Below, one piece after another: positions 27,523 through 37,341 of a DNA stretch of 64,000 nt (position 1 is its first letter; each line of letters begins with the position of its first letter). Below the pieces are notes generated by a model. That model saw only the letters and a program-made list of their open reading frames with translations. It did not search any database and was not told the DNA's origin. A program made the position numbers and the translations under genes. The stretch is from CAADGV01 sp040290295 (lineage in GTDB: Bacteria > Bacteroidota > Ignavibacteria > UBA10030 > UBA6906): positions 1-64,000 of the forward strand of contig PSMW01000014.1 in assembly GCA_040290295.1 (NCBI GenBank). Reading direction: 5' to 3'.

Positions 27523-28546
27523 GAAGAATCTCCGTTGGTATAATCATCTTGCCGATGCCGTTGACGCCTACCACCTCGCGATCGTCGAAGAGATGACGGA
27601 TGAGCATGCGGTACTGCCCCGTGATATTTTCTTCGGCAACGACCACGCGCCGCACGCCGCGTGCAGCACGCACAGCGACACCCATAGCACGTGCAGTGAC
27701 GCCAAAGCGTATGACCAGCGTCTCTGCATCCGGTTGGATGTCTTCCTGAACCACCACCAACTCACGACGGCGTGAACGTATCTTCTCTTCGAGGTGAAGC
27801 AACACCCTGATCGTCTCGATATCGTTCTTCTTCAAATATCCTTCTGTATTGTGTGCCGAACCGGTCGCCATCACCTTGCGTGATCCTCCCACCGGTCAAA
27901 AGGGAGGTATATTGGCGAGCGCATGAATGTCGTAGGTCTTCCACGAAGCGCCATTGTGTGCAAACGGACGATCGATCGGCGCAGGTGCGGCGAGGTGTTC
28001 GACATCAATCGTTTCGCTCGTCATCGCGACCTCTTTATCGGTCAGCAGCACCACAGGCGAACGCAACCGTTCTGCCCAGTTCATCGCCAGTGCGCTGAGT
28101 GTGTAACATTCCGCGGCGGTTGAAGGACAGAGCACCGGAAGAGTATAGCCGCCACTGGTGCAAAACTCGGTCAACAGCACATCGCCCTGCGCTCCTTGTG
28201 TTGCACCGCCGGTTGCGGGTCCAAGCCGTTGCACCATCGCAATGACCACAGGCGTTTCGGTCATCAGCGCGTACTGCACCGTCTCGATCATCAATGCCCA
28301 TCCCAAACCTGAGGTGGCAGTCATCGCCTTCACGCCGCGCATCGAGGCGCCAACGCAATAGGTAAGTGCCGAGATTTCGTCAGGCGCGCTGATGGCAAGA
28401 TCACCTCGGCTTTGCAGCAACTCGATCATGCGTTTGTAAATACCCGATGCGGGCGTAATGGGGTAACCGGCAAAGAATCGACACCCGGCGTACACAGCGC
28501 CTTCGGCAATCATCTGGCTGCCTGTGCGGAAAAGACGACTCGTCAT
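27509..28546 (-). CDS. 2-oxoacid:acceptor oxidoreductase alpha subunit, with in-frame UGA
   Basis: The first 216 codons encode the POR N-terminal domain (FFAGYPITPASGIYKRM, SGLGWALMIETVQYALMTETPVVI, GPATGGATQGAQGD). Codon 217 (27896-27898) is TGA. The same frame then continues without interruption through PVGGSRKVMATG and SAHNTEGYL to the normal alpha C-terminal domain (NGIGKMIIPTEIL), ending at 27509. The two halves are adjacent in homologous proteins, so this is one gene with an internal UGA. The bases after the UGA form a hairpin (separate entry). The UGA may be a nonsense mutation, a base-call error, readthrough (UGA-C context) or selenocysteine. The start at 28546 (MTSRLFRTGSQM) was chosen by domain onset. 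Confidence 0.75.
27860..27896 (-). promoter_or_regulatory. Hairpin immediately after the in-frame UGA (SECIS-like geometry)
   Basis: On the coding strand ACCGGT, whose A is the third base of the UGA, pairs with a second ACCGGT 25 bases later. Inside, ATCAC and GTGAT form a perfect 5-bp upper stem around the loop GCAAG. The apical loop starts with G and lies about 16 bases after the UGA. That fits the loose geometry described for bacterial SECIS elements. Short stems of this size arise by chance fairly often, so the functional claim is tentative. Confidence 0.35.
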
Positions 28547-29252
28547 GACGCTCAGCAAAGGTTGAATTGATCTGGACAGCAAGGCGGACCGCACGCATCA
28601 CCATTGCACAATCTGCATGCCACGCCGTGAACACACTTCTCAGCGAGATTCTCTTGAGTGGCTCATGGGGATTTCTTGAAGATCGGAAATCAAGGTAAGA
28701 GAATTCCAACTTTTGGTGAGCGGGATTCTATTAACACAAGGATCGAATTCGGAAGGCCTACCGAACGGGTCGCTGCCTGATGCACACCTCTCTCGATACA
28801 ATCTCTGCGCTAAGATAGAAAAGAGGGGACATGATTTCTTCATATCCCCTCCGAAAAGAGAACTCCTTCGCATCAAACAGTTCTACCGCTTGCGCTGCGG
28901 AACAGTGTGCATACTGCTCAGGTGACAATCATGAAACCTGCTGTATCAACCGCGAGCTGTTCTCACCTACGAGATCGAACGAAAACTTGTTCGTGAACGG
29001 AGCACTATGGAACCAGCCGCCGTGCATGTCCATCCCGAACGAAGGAAGCCGGCGCAACACCACTTCCAATCCATCATCCCCGGCGCTTGTCTCACTCGTA
29101 ACACACGCTACGAGCACAACAGAACTTGCTACTCCACAAGAGATACTCCGGTGCATCAGAGACCTTGCATTGTTGAACATGATTGAAAAAGCGAAAGGGC
29201 AACTGAGCAATGGACTGGCTTCTCGTCTTGTACGAGACGACGGGACCTTCTA
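28547..29252. other. Gene-poor stretch with one hairpin
   Basis: No reading frame here looks like a conserved protein. The longest plus-strand frame (28831-29313) runs into the downstream lipoprotein gene antisense and has no recognisable domain. A hairpin with arms GAGGGGA (28823-28829) and TCCCCTC (28845-28851), plus inner ATGA/TCAT pairing, is the only structure seen. The oxidoreductase promoter should lie near the left end. Confidence 0.5.
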
Positions 29253-29942
29253 TCATTGCACCTTCGTTCCGCTCCACGTTCCGTTCGGTTGTCCGTTACT
29301 GCCGATGGTTTGACCGCTCACGCTGTTGCCGTTGTTGCTGATCGTACCCGTACCAATTACACGATTGTTACGCGCGGGATCGACAATCGTTATGTTCGCA
29401 CCCTGAACCGTTCCTGCCAGACTGACGCTTGCACTTTGGTTGACGACGTATGCCACACCGGAGAGCGTCGAGCCGCTGATACTGAAATTGAACGGACCGT
29501 GGTCGTCACCTGCAACAAACGATCCCGTGTACACACTCACCGGATTGGTTGCCGATGAAGCGGCGAGCGTGAAGATGCCGGCGCCGTTAGGCCCCGTGAA
29601 CGAACCAGAAATCAGTCCACCGTTGAATCGCCCTGCGAATGTGTAGCCCCCGCCCGAAGCATACATACTGTCGTTGGCGGTGTTGTACGTTCCGCTCAGC
29701 GTAACGGTTCCGCCCGATGCAGGCCGATAGACTCCGCTGACGGGAAGGATGTCCACCACTTTCGCGACACCCACGTTGACCGTCAGTGCGCCGCCGCCGC
29801 CTGCATCGGCGATCGTCCCGACGTACGTTCCTCGGCGGTCTGGGGTGTTGGTATTGTTTGGCGGATTGATCTCGTCCTTCTTGCACGCTACAAGAGAAAG
29901 CCCGAACAGAAGAACAGCGATAAAGCTTTGCATGCGTTTCAT
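29253..29942 (-). CDS. Putative lipoprotein, beta-rich
   Basis: A 229-residue protein starting MKRMQSF with a lipobox LSLVACKKDE (Cys about residue 20). A Pro/Asn tether (INPPNNTNTPD) follows, then about 190 residues of Gly/Ser/Thr-rich beta repeats (SGTYNTANDSMYASGGGYTFAGRFNGG, ISGSFTGPNGAG). The pattern suits an up-and-down beta-barrel or sandwich of a surface lipoprotein. I recognise no enzyme motif. The longer open frame to 30053 would lose the signal peptide, so 29942 is preferred. Confidence 0.7.
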   Translation of the reverse strand: MKRMQSFIAVLLFGLSLVACKKDEINPPNNTNTPDRRGTYVGTIADAGGGGALTVNVGVAKVVDILPVSGVYRPASGGTVTLSGTYNTANDSMYASGGGYTFAGRFNGGLISGSFTGPNGAGIFTLAASSATNPVSVYTGSFVAGDDHGPFNFSISGSTLSGVAYVVNQSASVSLAGTVQGANITIVDPARNNRVIGTGTISNNGNSVSGQTIGSNGQPNGTWSGTKVQ

Positions 29943-30170
29943 GGCACAGCCTCCTATAAGTAAATTGTCGGATTGGTGATGATGGTTGTTGGGAATAAGA
30001 TACCATCGCACCATTGCCAAGACAATCGCACAAATGTTGGCAAGGAGGCGCAAAGGAGAGAACGGAATGATACGAATGGGGGATGCAGAGGGAGAGTCGA
30101 GTTGGAGTTTTGGGGTTGCTGGTTGGGAGTTCAGCTTTCAGGTTGGAGGCTCGTTCGGGGTACAAGACTT

Positions 30171-30302
30171 GGAGCTTGACAATTGGAACCTCGCCCCAAG
30201 CGTTGTAGGTCGGGACGCCCGTCCCGACCCACAAGAGGGTGTAGGACGAGCAGTCTGCTCGTCCTACAGCAGTACTCAGTTTGGAGCTTGAGTATTGGAA
30301 CT
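30171..30302. repeat. Dispersed palindromic repeat, copy 2
   Basis: Second copy of the element at 154-310. Palindrome one spans 30205-30232 (one mismatch in its last arm). Palindrome two spans 30241-30267 with the same 13-bp arms but T instead of C in the one-base loop. The flanks ggagcttg, caattggaac, gcagtact and gagtattg are shared. This copy lacks the tandem half-palindrome and the duplicated ggagctt of copy 1. It lies in the 596-base non-coding gap between the lipoprotein and macrodomain genes. Confidence 0.85.
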
Positions 30303-30319
30303 TGCGCCTCCGTGTGCGC

Positions 30320-30403
30320 GTCACCCTTCGACTCCGCTTCGCTGCGCTCAGGGTGACGAACACCAGCCCTCCTCGTCAGGTTGAGCGGAGTGGAGCGAAG
30401 CGG
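30320..30403. repeat. Second GC-rich inverted repeat cluster
   Basis: GTCACCCT (30320-30327) and AGGGTGAC (30350-30357) enclose a segment built on CGACTCCGCTTCGCTGCGCTC. Partially complementary sequence (GAGCGGAGTGGAGCGAAGCGG) follows at 30383-30403. This is a different unit from the adjacent GTAGG palindromes. Strings like ctcagggtgac are frequent dispersed repeats in bacterial genomes. Non-coding. Confidence 0.6.
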
Positions 30404-30538
30404 AACGTGCTGCATCGATAAGCTTTGTTCCATACTTGCAAACTGCAAAAGTGTTCAACATTGGATTCGAGATGCGGTTGATTCAACCGACGGCAATGAT
30501 TACATTGAATCGCCGTTGTGCTCCATTCCCCGCATTGC

Positions 30539-31090
30539 ATGAAAATCCTCATCAACAAAACGACACTGACGCTGGTGCAAGGCGACATTACGCGAGAAGA
30601 CGTCGATGCCATCGTGAATGCCGCGAACTCGAGTTTGATGGGCGGCGGCGGTGTGGACGGTGCCATTCATCGTGCAGGCGGTCCACAGATTCTCGAAGAG
30701 TGTAAGGCGTACGTCGCTCGGCATGGACCACTTCCCACCGGCGAAGCGATGATCACGAGAGGAGGACGATTGAAAGCACGCTACGTGATTCATACCGCCG
30801 GACCGGTGTGGCACGGCGGCGATAAGCGCGAGGTTGAACTGCTGGTAAACGCCTACCGCAACTCGTTGAAACTCGCGCGCGCTCACGGCGTACACACCAT
30901 AGCCTTCCCATCGATCAGCACGGGTGTGTATGGTTTCCCGATCGACCGTGCATCACGGATTGCTTTCAACACTGTGAGAACGTTTGTCGAACACGACACG
31001 TCGTTGCACGAGGTTCGGTTCGTGACTTTCAGTACGGCGGACTACGATGTGTACGCAGCAGTGTTCGAGGAATGGGGCAAGGCTTCCTGA
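30539..31090 (+). CDS. Macrodomain protein (O-acetyl-ADP-ribose deacetylase-like)
   Basis: A 183-residue single macrodomain. The ADP-ribose-binding loops are visible: VQGDITREDVDAIVNAANSS, GGGGVDGAIHRAGG, and AFPSISTGVYGFP. This arrangement is the YmdB/MacroD type, which hydrolyses O-acetyl-ADP-ribose and mono-ADP-ribosyl esters. ATG 30539 fits the conserved MKILINKT start. It is probably a stand-alone cytosolic enzyme. Confidence 0.9.
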   Translation: MKILINKTTLTLVQGDITREDVDAIVNAANSSLMGGGGVDGAIHRAGGPQILEECKAYVARHGPLPTGEAMITRGGRLKARYVIHTAGPVWHGGDKREVELLVNAYRNSLKLARAHGVHTIAFPSISTGVYGFPIDRASRIAFNTVRTFVEHDTSLHEVRFVTFSTADYDVYAAVFEEWGKAS

Positions 31091-31162
31091 AGAGTGTCCA
31101 TGCAGCATGTCTCTTTCCTATCACATCATTCATCTCTCTCATCACATACAGCGAACAACACT

Positions 31163-34100
31163 ATGAAGGGACTTCTCTCTTGTGTCCTCGGGGTGGTGTT
31201 TCTTGCGGTGCGACCGGCAGTAGCGCAAACGACGCCCCCGGAAGGCATCCGCAAGAATACGCCGCGAGTTCATGCGTTCATCAATGCACGCATCGTTCAA
31301 GCCCCGGGCCGAGTGATCGAACGCGGCACGATGGTCGTTCGCGACGGTGTCATTGCTGCAATCGGCACTACGCTCAGCGTGCCCCCCGACGCACGCGTCT
31401 GGGATATGAACGGACAGTCGATCTATCCCGGCTTCATCGATGCGTGCTCCGATTACGGCGTGCCGAAGCCGCCCCGCCCGCAACCGCAGACCGAAGGCGA
31501 GCAACCGCAAAGGCCCCAGCCGGAGGCTGAGCCAGCGCGCGGTGCAGACTACTGGAACCGCATGGTGCAACCACAGAACGACGCAGGCTCGCTGCTCGTG
31601 CCCGATTCAAAGACGGCGGAGAAACTTCGCACCCAAGGGTTTACGTCGGCGCTCGTGGTGCCGCAACGTGGCATCATCAAAGGGTTGAGCGCCGTCGTCA
31701 ATCTGGGTGACGGCAAGACCAACGACGTGCTTGTTCGCCGCGGTGTTGCCCTACACATTCAGCTTGCAAGAGAGATGGGGCGTGGTGAGGGGTATCCCAA
31801 TTCGCTTATGGGCATCATCGCGCTCATTCGTCAAGCCTTTTACGACGCCGATTGGTATATGAAAGCGCACAGTGCGTACGCGAAGAATCCCGCGCTGCCG
31901 CGTCCCGAAGCCAACGAAGCGCTTGCCGCTTTGGGCAGCGTCCTGAAGAACAAAACTCCTGTCGTCATCGAAACGACGAGCGAGTTGGACGCGTTGCGCG
32001 CCAACGCCGTAGCCAACGAGTTCGGCTTGAACCTGATTGTGCGCGGCAGCGGCAAAGAGTACCGGCGCCTCGACGCGGTGAAGGCAATGCGACGCAGTAT
32101 CATCCTTCCCCTACATTTCCCCGAGGTACCGAACGTCTCATCCCCCGAAGAAGCATTACAGTACACGCTGGAAGAATTGCGGCACTGGGATGAAGCGCCC
32201 GAGAATCCAAAACGACTTCACGATGCGGGAGTTTCCTTCGCGCTCACCTCAGCCATGCTGAAGGAGACGGGTACATTCCTTGCGGCCGTGCGCACTGCCG
32301 TTCAACGAGGGCTATCGCCCGATGCCGCGCTGGCGGGGCTCACCGTTGTCCCTGCAACCTTGTTCGGCATCGAGAAACAACTCGGCACGCTCGATGTCGG
32401 TAAGACGGCGAACTTCATCGTTACCAACGGTGATGTGTTTGCCGAGAAGACGATCGTCCGGGAATCCTGGATCGATGGGACGCGCTACGAAATCAAACCG
32501 CTGCCGGAGATCGACCCGCGCGGAAAGTGGCTGCTCAGCGTGGTCGGCAGTTCTTCTCCCGATTCTCTCATCCTTACACTCAAAGGCGAGCCGGAGTCGC
32601 TCAGCGGAACGATCAAGCAGAAGAAAGAAATAAAGCTCGTAGCAGCATCGCTTTCGCAGTTGCGTGTTTCATTCTCCTTCGTCGGTGACTCGCTCGGTTA
32701 CAGTGGCGTGGTGCGTATGACTGCCGCGCTGACACAAGCGGGAATGACAGGAACGGGTGAATGGTCGAACGGATCGCTGTTCACGTGGAGCGGCGTGCGT
32801 ATCGGCCCGTACATCCCCGAACCGGATACCGCAAAGCCGAAAGAGGTGAAGCCTGCGTCGTTTCCTCCCATTTATCCGCTTGGAGAGTTTGGGCGTGCTC
32901 GCATCCCCGATCAGCCTGCGGCAGTTCTGGTGAAAGGCGCAACCATCTGGACGTGCGGGCCCGAGGGCAAGAAGGAGAACGCGGACATGCTCGTGCAACA
33001 AGGAAAGATCGTTCGGATCGGCTCGCAGCTTTCCGCTCCGGCGGGTGCACTCGTCATCGACGCACGCGGCAAGCATGTGACACCGGGCCTCATCGACGCT
33101 CACTCGCACATGGCGGCAACGGGCAGCGTGAACGAATCGGGTCAGGCGGTGTCGGCGGAAGTCCGCATCGGCGATGTGATCGACTGCGATGACATCAATA
33201 TCTATCGCGCACTTGCCGGGGGTTTGACGGCGGCACACATTCTTCACGGTTCAGCCAACCCGATCGGCGGTCAAGCCCAGATGATCAAACTGCGCTGGGG
33301 GAGTTTGCCGGAAGAGATGAAGTTTGAGGGTTGCCCCCCAACGATCAAGTTTGCGCTCGGCGAAAACGTCAAACAATCCAATTGGGGCGATCACTTCACG
33401 ACTCGTTATCCACAAACGCGCATGGGGGTAGAGCAGATTATCCGCGACGAGTTCAAAGCCGCGCTCGATTATGAAAAGGCATGGCAGCAATGCGAGAAGG
33501 ACAAGTCCGGCATACCGCCGCGTCGCGACCTCGAGCTGGATGCCATCCTCGAGATTCTCCGCGGCAAGCGCTTCATCCACTGCCACTCGTATGTCCAAAG
33601 TGAAATTCTGATGCTGATGCGCGTCGCAGAGGACTTCGGATTTCGTGTACGCGTCTTCCAACATATTCTCGAAGGCTACAAAGTTGCCGACGTCATGGCG
33701 AAGCACGGTGCGGGCGGTTCGTCGTTCAGCGATTGGTGGGCATATAAGTTGGAAGTGTACGACGCCATCCCGTACAATGGCGCACTGATGCATGAACAAG
33801 GAGTCCTCGTCTCATTCAATTCCGATAGTGACGAGCTGGCGCGCCGTATGAATTGGGAAGCAGCAAAAGCCGTCAAATATGGCGGACTTCCCGAAGAGGA
33901 AGCGCTCAAGTTCGTGACGCTCAACCCCGCAAAGCAGCTCATGATCGATCACCGTGTCGGCTCGAGCCGGGAAAGGATGCCGACTTCGTCATCTGGAGCG
34001 GCCATCCGTTCTCGACGTACACCCGATGCGAACAAACATGGCTGGACGGGCGAAAGTACTTCGATCTCGACGAGGACAGATCGTTGCATGAAGAAGTGCA

Positions 34101-34236
34101 GCGCCAGCGCGCGGTCCTCATTCAGAAAGCACTCGCGGCAAAGAAAGGCGCCGGCACCGAACCATCGCCGTGCCAACCCAAACGCGGCGACGAGATCGAT
34201 CATCCACATTCATCTCCATTCGAGGGAGGACAATGA
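31163..34236 (+). pseudogene. Tandem-domain amidohydrolase, secreted, frameshifted near the C-terminus
   Basis: A protein of about 1,020 residues with a signal peptide (to AVAQ, about residue 20) and two imidazolonepropionase-like amidohydrolase domains. The first lacks the metal HxH (it reads GFIDACSDYG), so it is probably inactive. The second has GLIDAHSHMAA (His 647, His 649) and RFIHCHSY. The frame breaks at 33961-33972: the expected family reading is VGSLEPGKDADFVIW, but the DNA reads GGCTCGAGCC. That is explained by loss of one CTCG unit. Restoring four bases joins the frames to the stop at 34234-34236. This stop overlaps the start of the next amidohydrolase (ATGA). Confidence 0.8.
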
Positions 34237-35570
34237 CTATGATCCGGATACTATCACGCACAATGGCTCTCGTGACACTCCTCCTTGGCTTGTGGACGGA
34301 CGCTCGCAGCTCGAATCAGATTCCTGCCAAACCCCAAGACAAACCGATTGCCATCATCAACGCGGTCATCCACACCGTCAGCGGTCCGGTGATCGCCAAA
34401 GGAACGATCGTCTTCGACAAAGGGAAGATTACCGCGATCGGGCAAACCGTCGTCCATCCTCCTCGAGCCGACGTGATCGACGCGGCTGGGCGGCATGTGT
34501 ATCCGGGATTGATGAGTCCCGATACATATATCGGCTTGATGGAGATCGGCGCCGTGCGAGCGTCGCGTGATTATGCTGAGACGGGGCGCATCAACCCGAA
34601 CGTCCGCGCCGAGGTTGCCGTCAATCCCGAATCGGAAATCATTCCCGTGACGCGCGCAAACGGCATCACCACATTTGTCACGGCGCCGCAAGGCGGACTC
34701 ATCTCCGGCTTGTCGGCGGTGATGATGAGCGACGGATGGACGTGGGATGAGATGACGCTGAAAGCACCTGCCGCACTCTGCGTTCAGTGGCCCCCGATGA
34801 CGATCAGCCGCGGATGGTGGATCACCAAAACCGAGGAAGAGCAGAAAAAGGATCGGGAGAAAGCGTTGAAGGAACTTGCCGAGGCGTTTCGCGAAGCACG
34901 CGCCTACATGCAGGCGAAGCGGGCAGAGCAACAGAAGAACGTTCCTTACCACAATGTGGACCTGCGGTGGGAAGCCATGATTCCGGTGCTCGAAGGGAAA
35001 GTGCCCGTTGTGGTGACGGCAACGGAAGTTCAACAGATTCAGGCGGCGGTTGCATGGGCGCAACAGGAGAACGTGAAGGTGATCATCAGAGGAGCGCATG
35101 ATGCATGGCGGGTAACCGACCTTCTCAAGAAGCACAATGTGCCGGTGCTCGCAGGAGCAATGCATCGGCTCCCCATGCGGCGGTTCGAGAAGTACGACGA
35201 GCCGTTCACATTGCCGAAGAAGCTCTATGAGGCCGGCATTCCATTCGCCATCATATCGGCAGACGAAGCGCCGCACGAACGAAACTTGCCGTATCAAGCC
35301 GCGCAGGCTGCTGCGTACGGCCTGCCGAAGGAAGAGGCGCTCAAAGCCATCACCCTCTATCCGGCGCAAATCTTCGGCGTCGCCGATCGCATCGGTTCTC
35401 TCGAAGTAGGGAAGGACGCCACGCTGATCGTTACGACAGGCGATCCTCTGGAAATCGTCACGCAGGTCGAGATGGAATTCATCCAGGGGCGCAAGGTCGA
35501 TCTGACGAGCAAACACACGATGCTCTACGAGAAGTACAAAGAGAAGTACCGGCGCAAAGCGTCGCGCTAA
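34233..35570 (+). CDS. Amidohydrolase-fold protein lacking the N-terminal metal motif
   Basis: A 445-residue exported protein with a signal peptide, then IINAVIHTVSGPVIAKGTIVFDKGKITAIG, the usual N-terminal beta-sandwich of amidohydrolases. The position of HxH reads GLMSPDTYIG, and no compensating HxH was found. The C-terminal half keeps family motifs (AAAYGLPKEEALKAITLYPAQIFGV, GSLEVGKDATLIV). It therefore looks like a non-catalytic partner of the larger upstream amidohydrolase, to which it is coupled by an ATGA overlap. The pair may form a hetero-oligomer in the periplasm. Confidence 0.8.
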   Translation: MTMIRILSRTMALVTLLLGLWTDARSSNQIPAKPQDKPIAIINAVIHTVSGPVIAKGTIVFDKGKITAIGQTVVHPPRADVIDAAGRHVYPGLMSPDTYIGLMEIGAVRASRDYAETGRINPNVRAEVAVNPESEIIPVTRANGITTFVTAPQGGLISGLSAVMMSDGWTWDEMTLKAPAALCVQWPPMTISRGWWITKTEEEQKKDREKALKELAEAFREARAYMQAKRAEQQKNVPYHNVDLRWEAMIPVLEGKVPVVVTATEVQQIQAAVAWAQQENVKVIIRGAHDAWRVTDLLKKHNVPVLAGAMHRLPMRRFEKYDEPFTLPKKLYEAGIPFAIISADEAPHERNLPYQAAQAAAYGLPKEEALKAITLYPAQIFGVADRIGSLEVGKDATLIVTTGDPLEIVTQVEMEFIQGRKVDLTSKHTMLYEKYKEKYRRKASR

Positions 35571-35598
35571 GGGGATCCTCTCGTTGGAGATCGGTGTC

Positions 35599-36571
35599 GT
35601 GAATGGCTGGATTCGTCGGGGGCTGCACAGCGCGTTGTCGGCTCGTGCGATCGCATCGTTGTGTTGGGTTGCGTCGTTCCTTTGTGCATCGGCTGCGATC
35701 GCGTTCGCAACCGTGTGGNNNNNNNNNNNNNTCGCTCGAGACAATCTCGATCCTGCCGGCGGCGGTCTGATGTCTCTGACGACGATCGTGCTCTTCCCCT
35801 ACTCCGCAGGAGTGTTTGCGTTGATGGCGGCATGTATCGCCGGAAGGTTCGGCGTGCGTGCGTTTCTCGCGCGCACCTTCGGTGAACACTGGAAGCTCAG
35901 CGCGGCACTTGGAGGGTTCGCCCTTCTGCTTTCTGTCCTCTATTTCATTGTCACCTTCGCCGCTTCCCATGTCGAGTTCGTCGGAGTCGTCACCGAGCGG
36001 CCCATTTACGTGCGGGCGCGCGTGTTCGGCTTCCCACTCATTCTTCCGCGCATCGATGTTACGCGCGCGGACGGTCTCACAGCGTTCATGCTCATGACAA
36101 GCGGTTGCCTTGCGGCGGCGATGTTCGTAGCCTTGTCACTCTCCACACGAGACGGGCGAGCGCTTCCGCGGGAATTGTGGGGCGCGCTCGCTCTGGGCTT
36201 TACAGTCTTGGCGATGGACGAGTTGTTCGACGTGCATCGCATCATCGGCGTGAACGCGCCGTTGCTGAAGGAACATGAGCATTCACGACGAGCCGGGCAT
36301 GTTTGTGCTCGGCGCGTATGCAGCGGCAGGTATCGGCGTGCTCGTCACGTACCTGCGCGAATGGCGCACCAACCGATGCGGCTTCATCGCCCTGCTGAGC
36401 GGTTCGTTCTTCCAACTCCTGGCGTTGATCGTGGGTCCGTGGGCGTGGAGAAAAGAAGAAGCGTTCGAGGTCGCTGAAGCCGTCATGCTCTTCATCGGCA
36501 TCATCTACTTTGCGATGGACGAGATCGAGGCATTCTATCGCGTGTCTCGCGTACGATCGTTACAGGAATGA
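35599..36571 (+). pseudogene. Multi-pass membrane protein, frameshifted and with an assembly gap
   Basis: Hypothetical integral membrane protein with about six or seven hydrophobic segments (IASLCWVASFLCASAAIAFATVW, FALLLSVLYFIVTFAA, then GAYAAAGIGVLVTYL, FFQLLALIVGPWAW, VMLFIGIIYFAMDEI). The first part ends its frame after LLKEH; the second resumes with SIHDEPGMFVLG, one base out of register at 36270-36278. A 13-N gap (35719-35731) lies in the first part. The start is uncertain: GTG 35599 sits behind ggag (35586-35589), while a TTG at 35584 is also possible. No family recognised. Confidence 0.6.
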
Positions 36572-36670
36572 ATCCCAAGAGGGACGGGTTCGCTGGTGGA
36601 AAGGCGTGGTGAGCGCGGTTGTAGATTCCTCATTGGTTTTGTACCTTACAAGCAACAACCACAACCGAGT

Positions 36671-37336
36671 ATGTCGTCGCTTCCATCGTTCAGCTTGCAT
36701 CATATCGTCCTCGAACCCGAGAGACAGACCGAGACGCGTCATCCTACGGTCATTATGCTGCACGGTCTTGGTGCAGACGAGCATGATCTTGCCGGGCTTG
36801 CGTCCTCACTCGATCCGCGCATTCTTACCATCAGCGTGCGTGCACCGTTCACGCTCGAGTGGGGTGGCTACACGTGGTATCACTTCGAGCAGTCGGGCAA
36901 GCCCGATCCGGTTCGCTTTCCGCAAAGCTACGAACGACTTTCGGCATTCATCGCCGAAGCACTCGCTCACTACCCCATCAATCCACAGCAGCTTTACTTG
37001 CTCGGTTTCAGCATGGGAACGGTGATGGCGCTTTCGCTGGCGTTGACACAACCGCACCTGTTCCGCGGCGTCATGGCAAACAGCGGCTATCAACCCGAAG
37101 CGACGCATCTCCACTATCGGTGGAATGAGCTGCGTGGCAAGAGGTTCTACGTCGCTCACGGCGTGTACGACCAGATCATTCCCGTGCAGGCAAGCCGCAT
37201 CCTTCACACCAAACTCGAACAGGCAGGTGCACGCGTGGACTATCACGAATTTCTGATGGCGCACGAGATCAGCGAGGAAAGCTTACGCGCGATGGCGCGG
37301 TGGCTCTATGCATGTATTGAAGAAACGAGCGATTGA
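36671..37336 (+). CDS. Phospholipase/carboxylesterase family hydrolase
   Basis: A 221-residue alpha/beta hydrolase with VIMLHGLGADEHDL (oxyanion region), nucleophile GFSMGTVMAL (Ser about residue 118), the Asp in HGVYDQIIPVQ and the His in FLMAHEIS. This order matches the Abhydrolase_2 carboxylesterase/phospholipase group. It has no signal peptide. It is followed closely by the TerC gene on the same strand. Confidence 0.87.
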   Translation: MSSLPSFSLHHIVLEPERQTETRHPTVIMLHGLGADEHDLAGLASSLDPRILTISVRAPFTLEWGGYTWYHFEQSGKPDPVRFPQSYERLSAFIAEALAHYPINPQQLYLLGFSMGTVMALSLALTQPHLFRGVMANSGYQPEATHLHYRWNELRGKRFYVAHGVYDQIIPVQASRILHTKLEQAGARVDYHEFLMAHEISEESLRAMARWLYACIEETSD

Positions 37337-37341
37337 ATCCT

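Noticed and set aside
28831..29313. 160-codon plus-strand open frame in the gene-poor stretch
   Set aside because: No recognisable domain, no RBS, and its end overlaps the opposite-strand lipoprotein gene.
34254..35744. Long minus-strand open frame across the second amidohydrolase
   Set aside because: Antisense shadow; the plus strand has clear family motifs and translational coupling.
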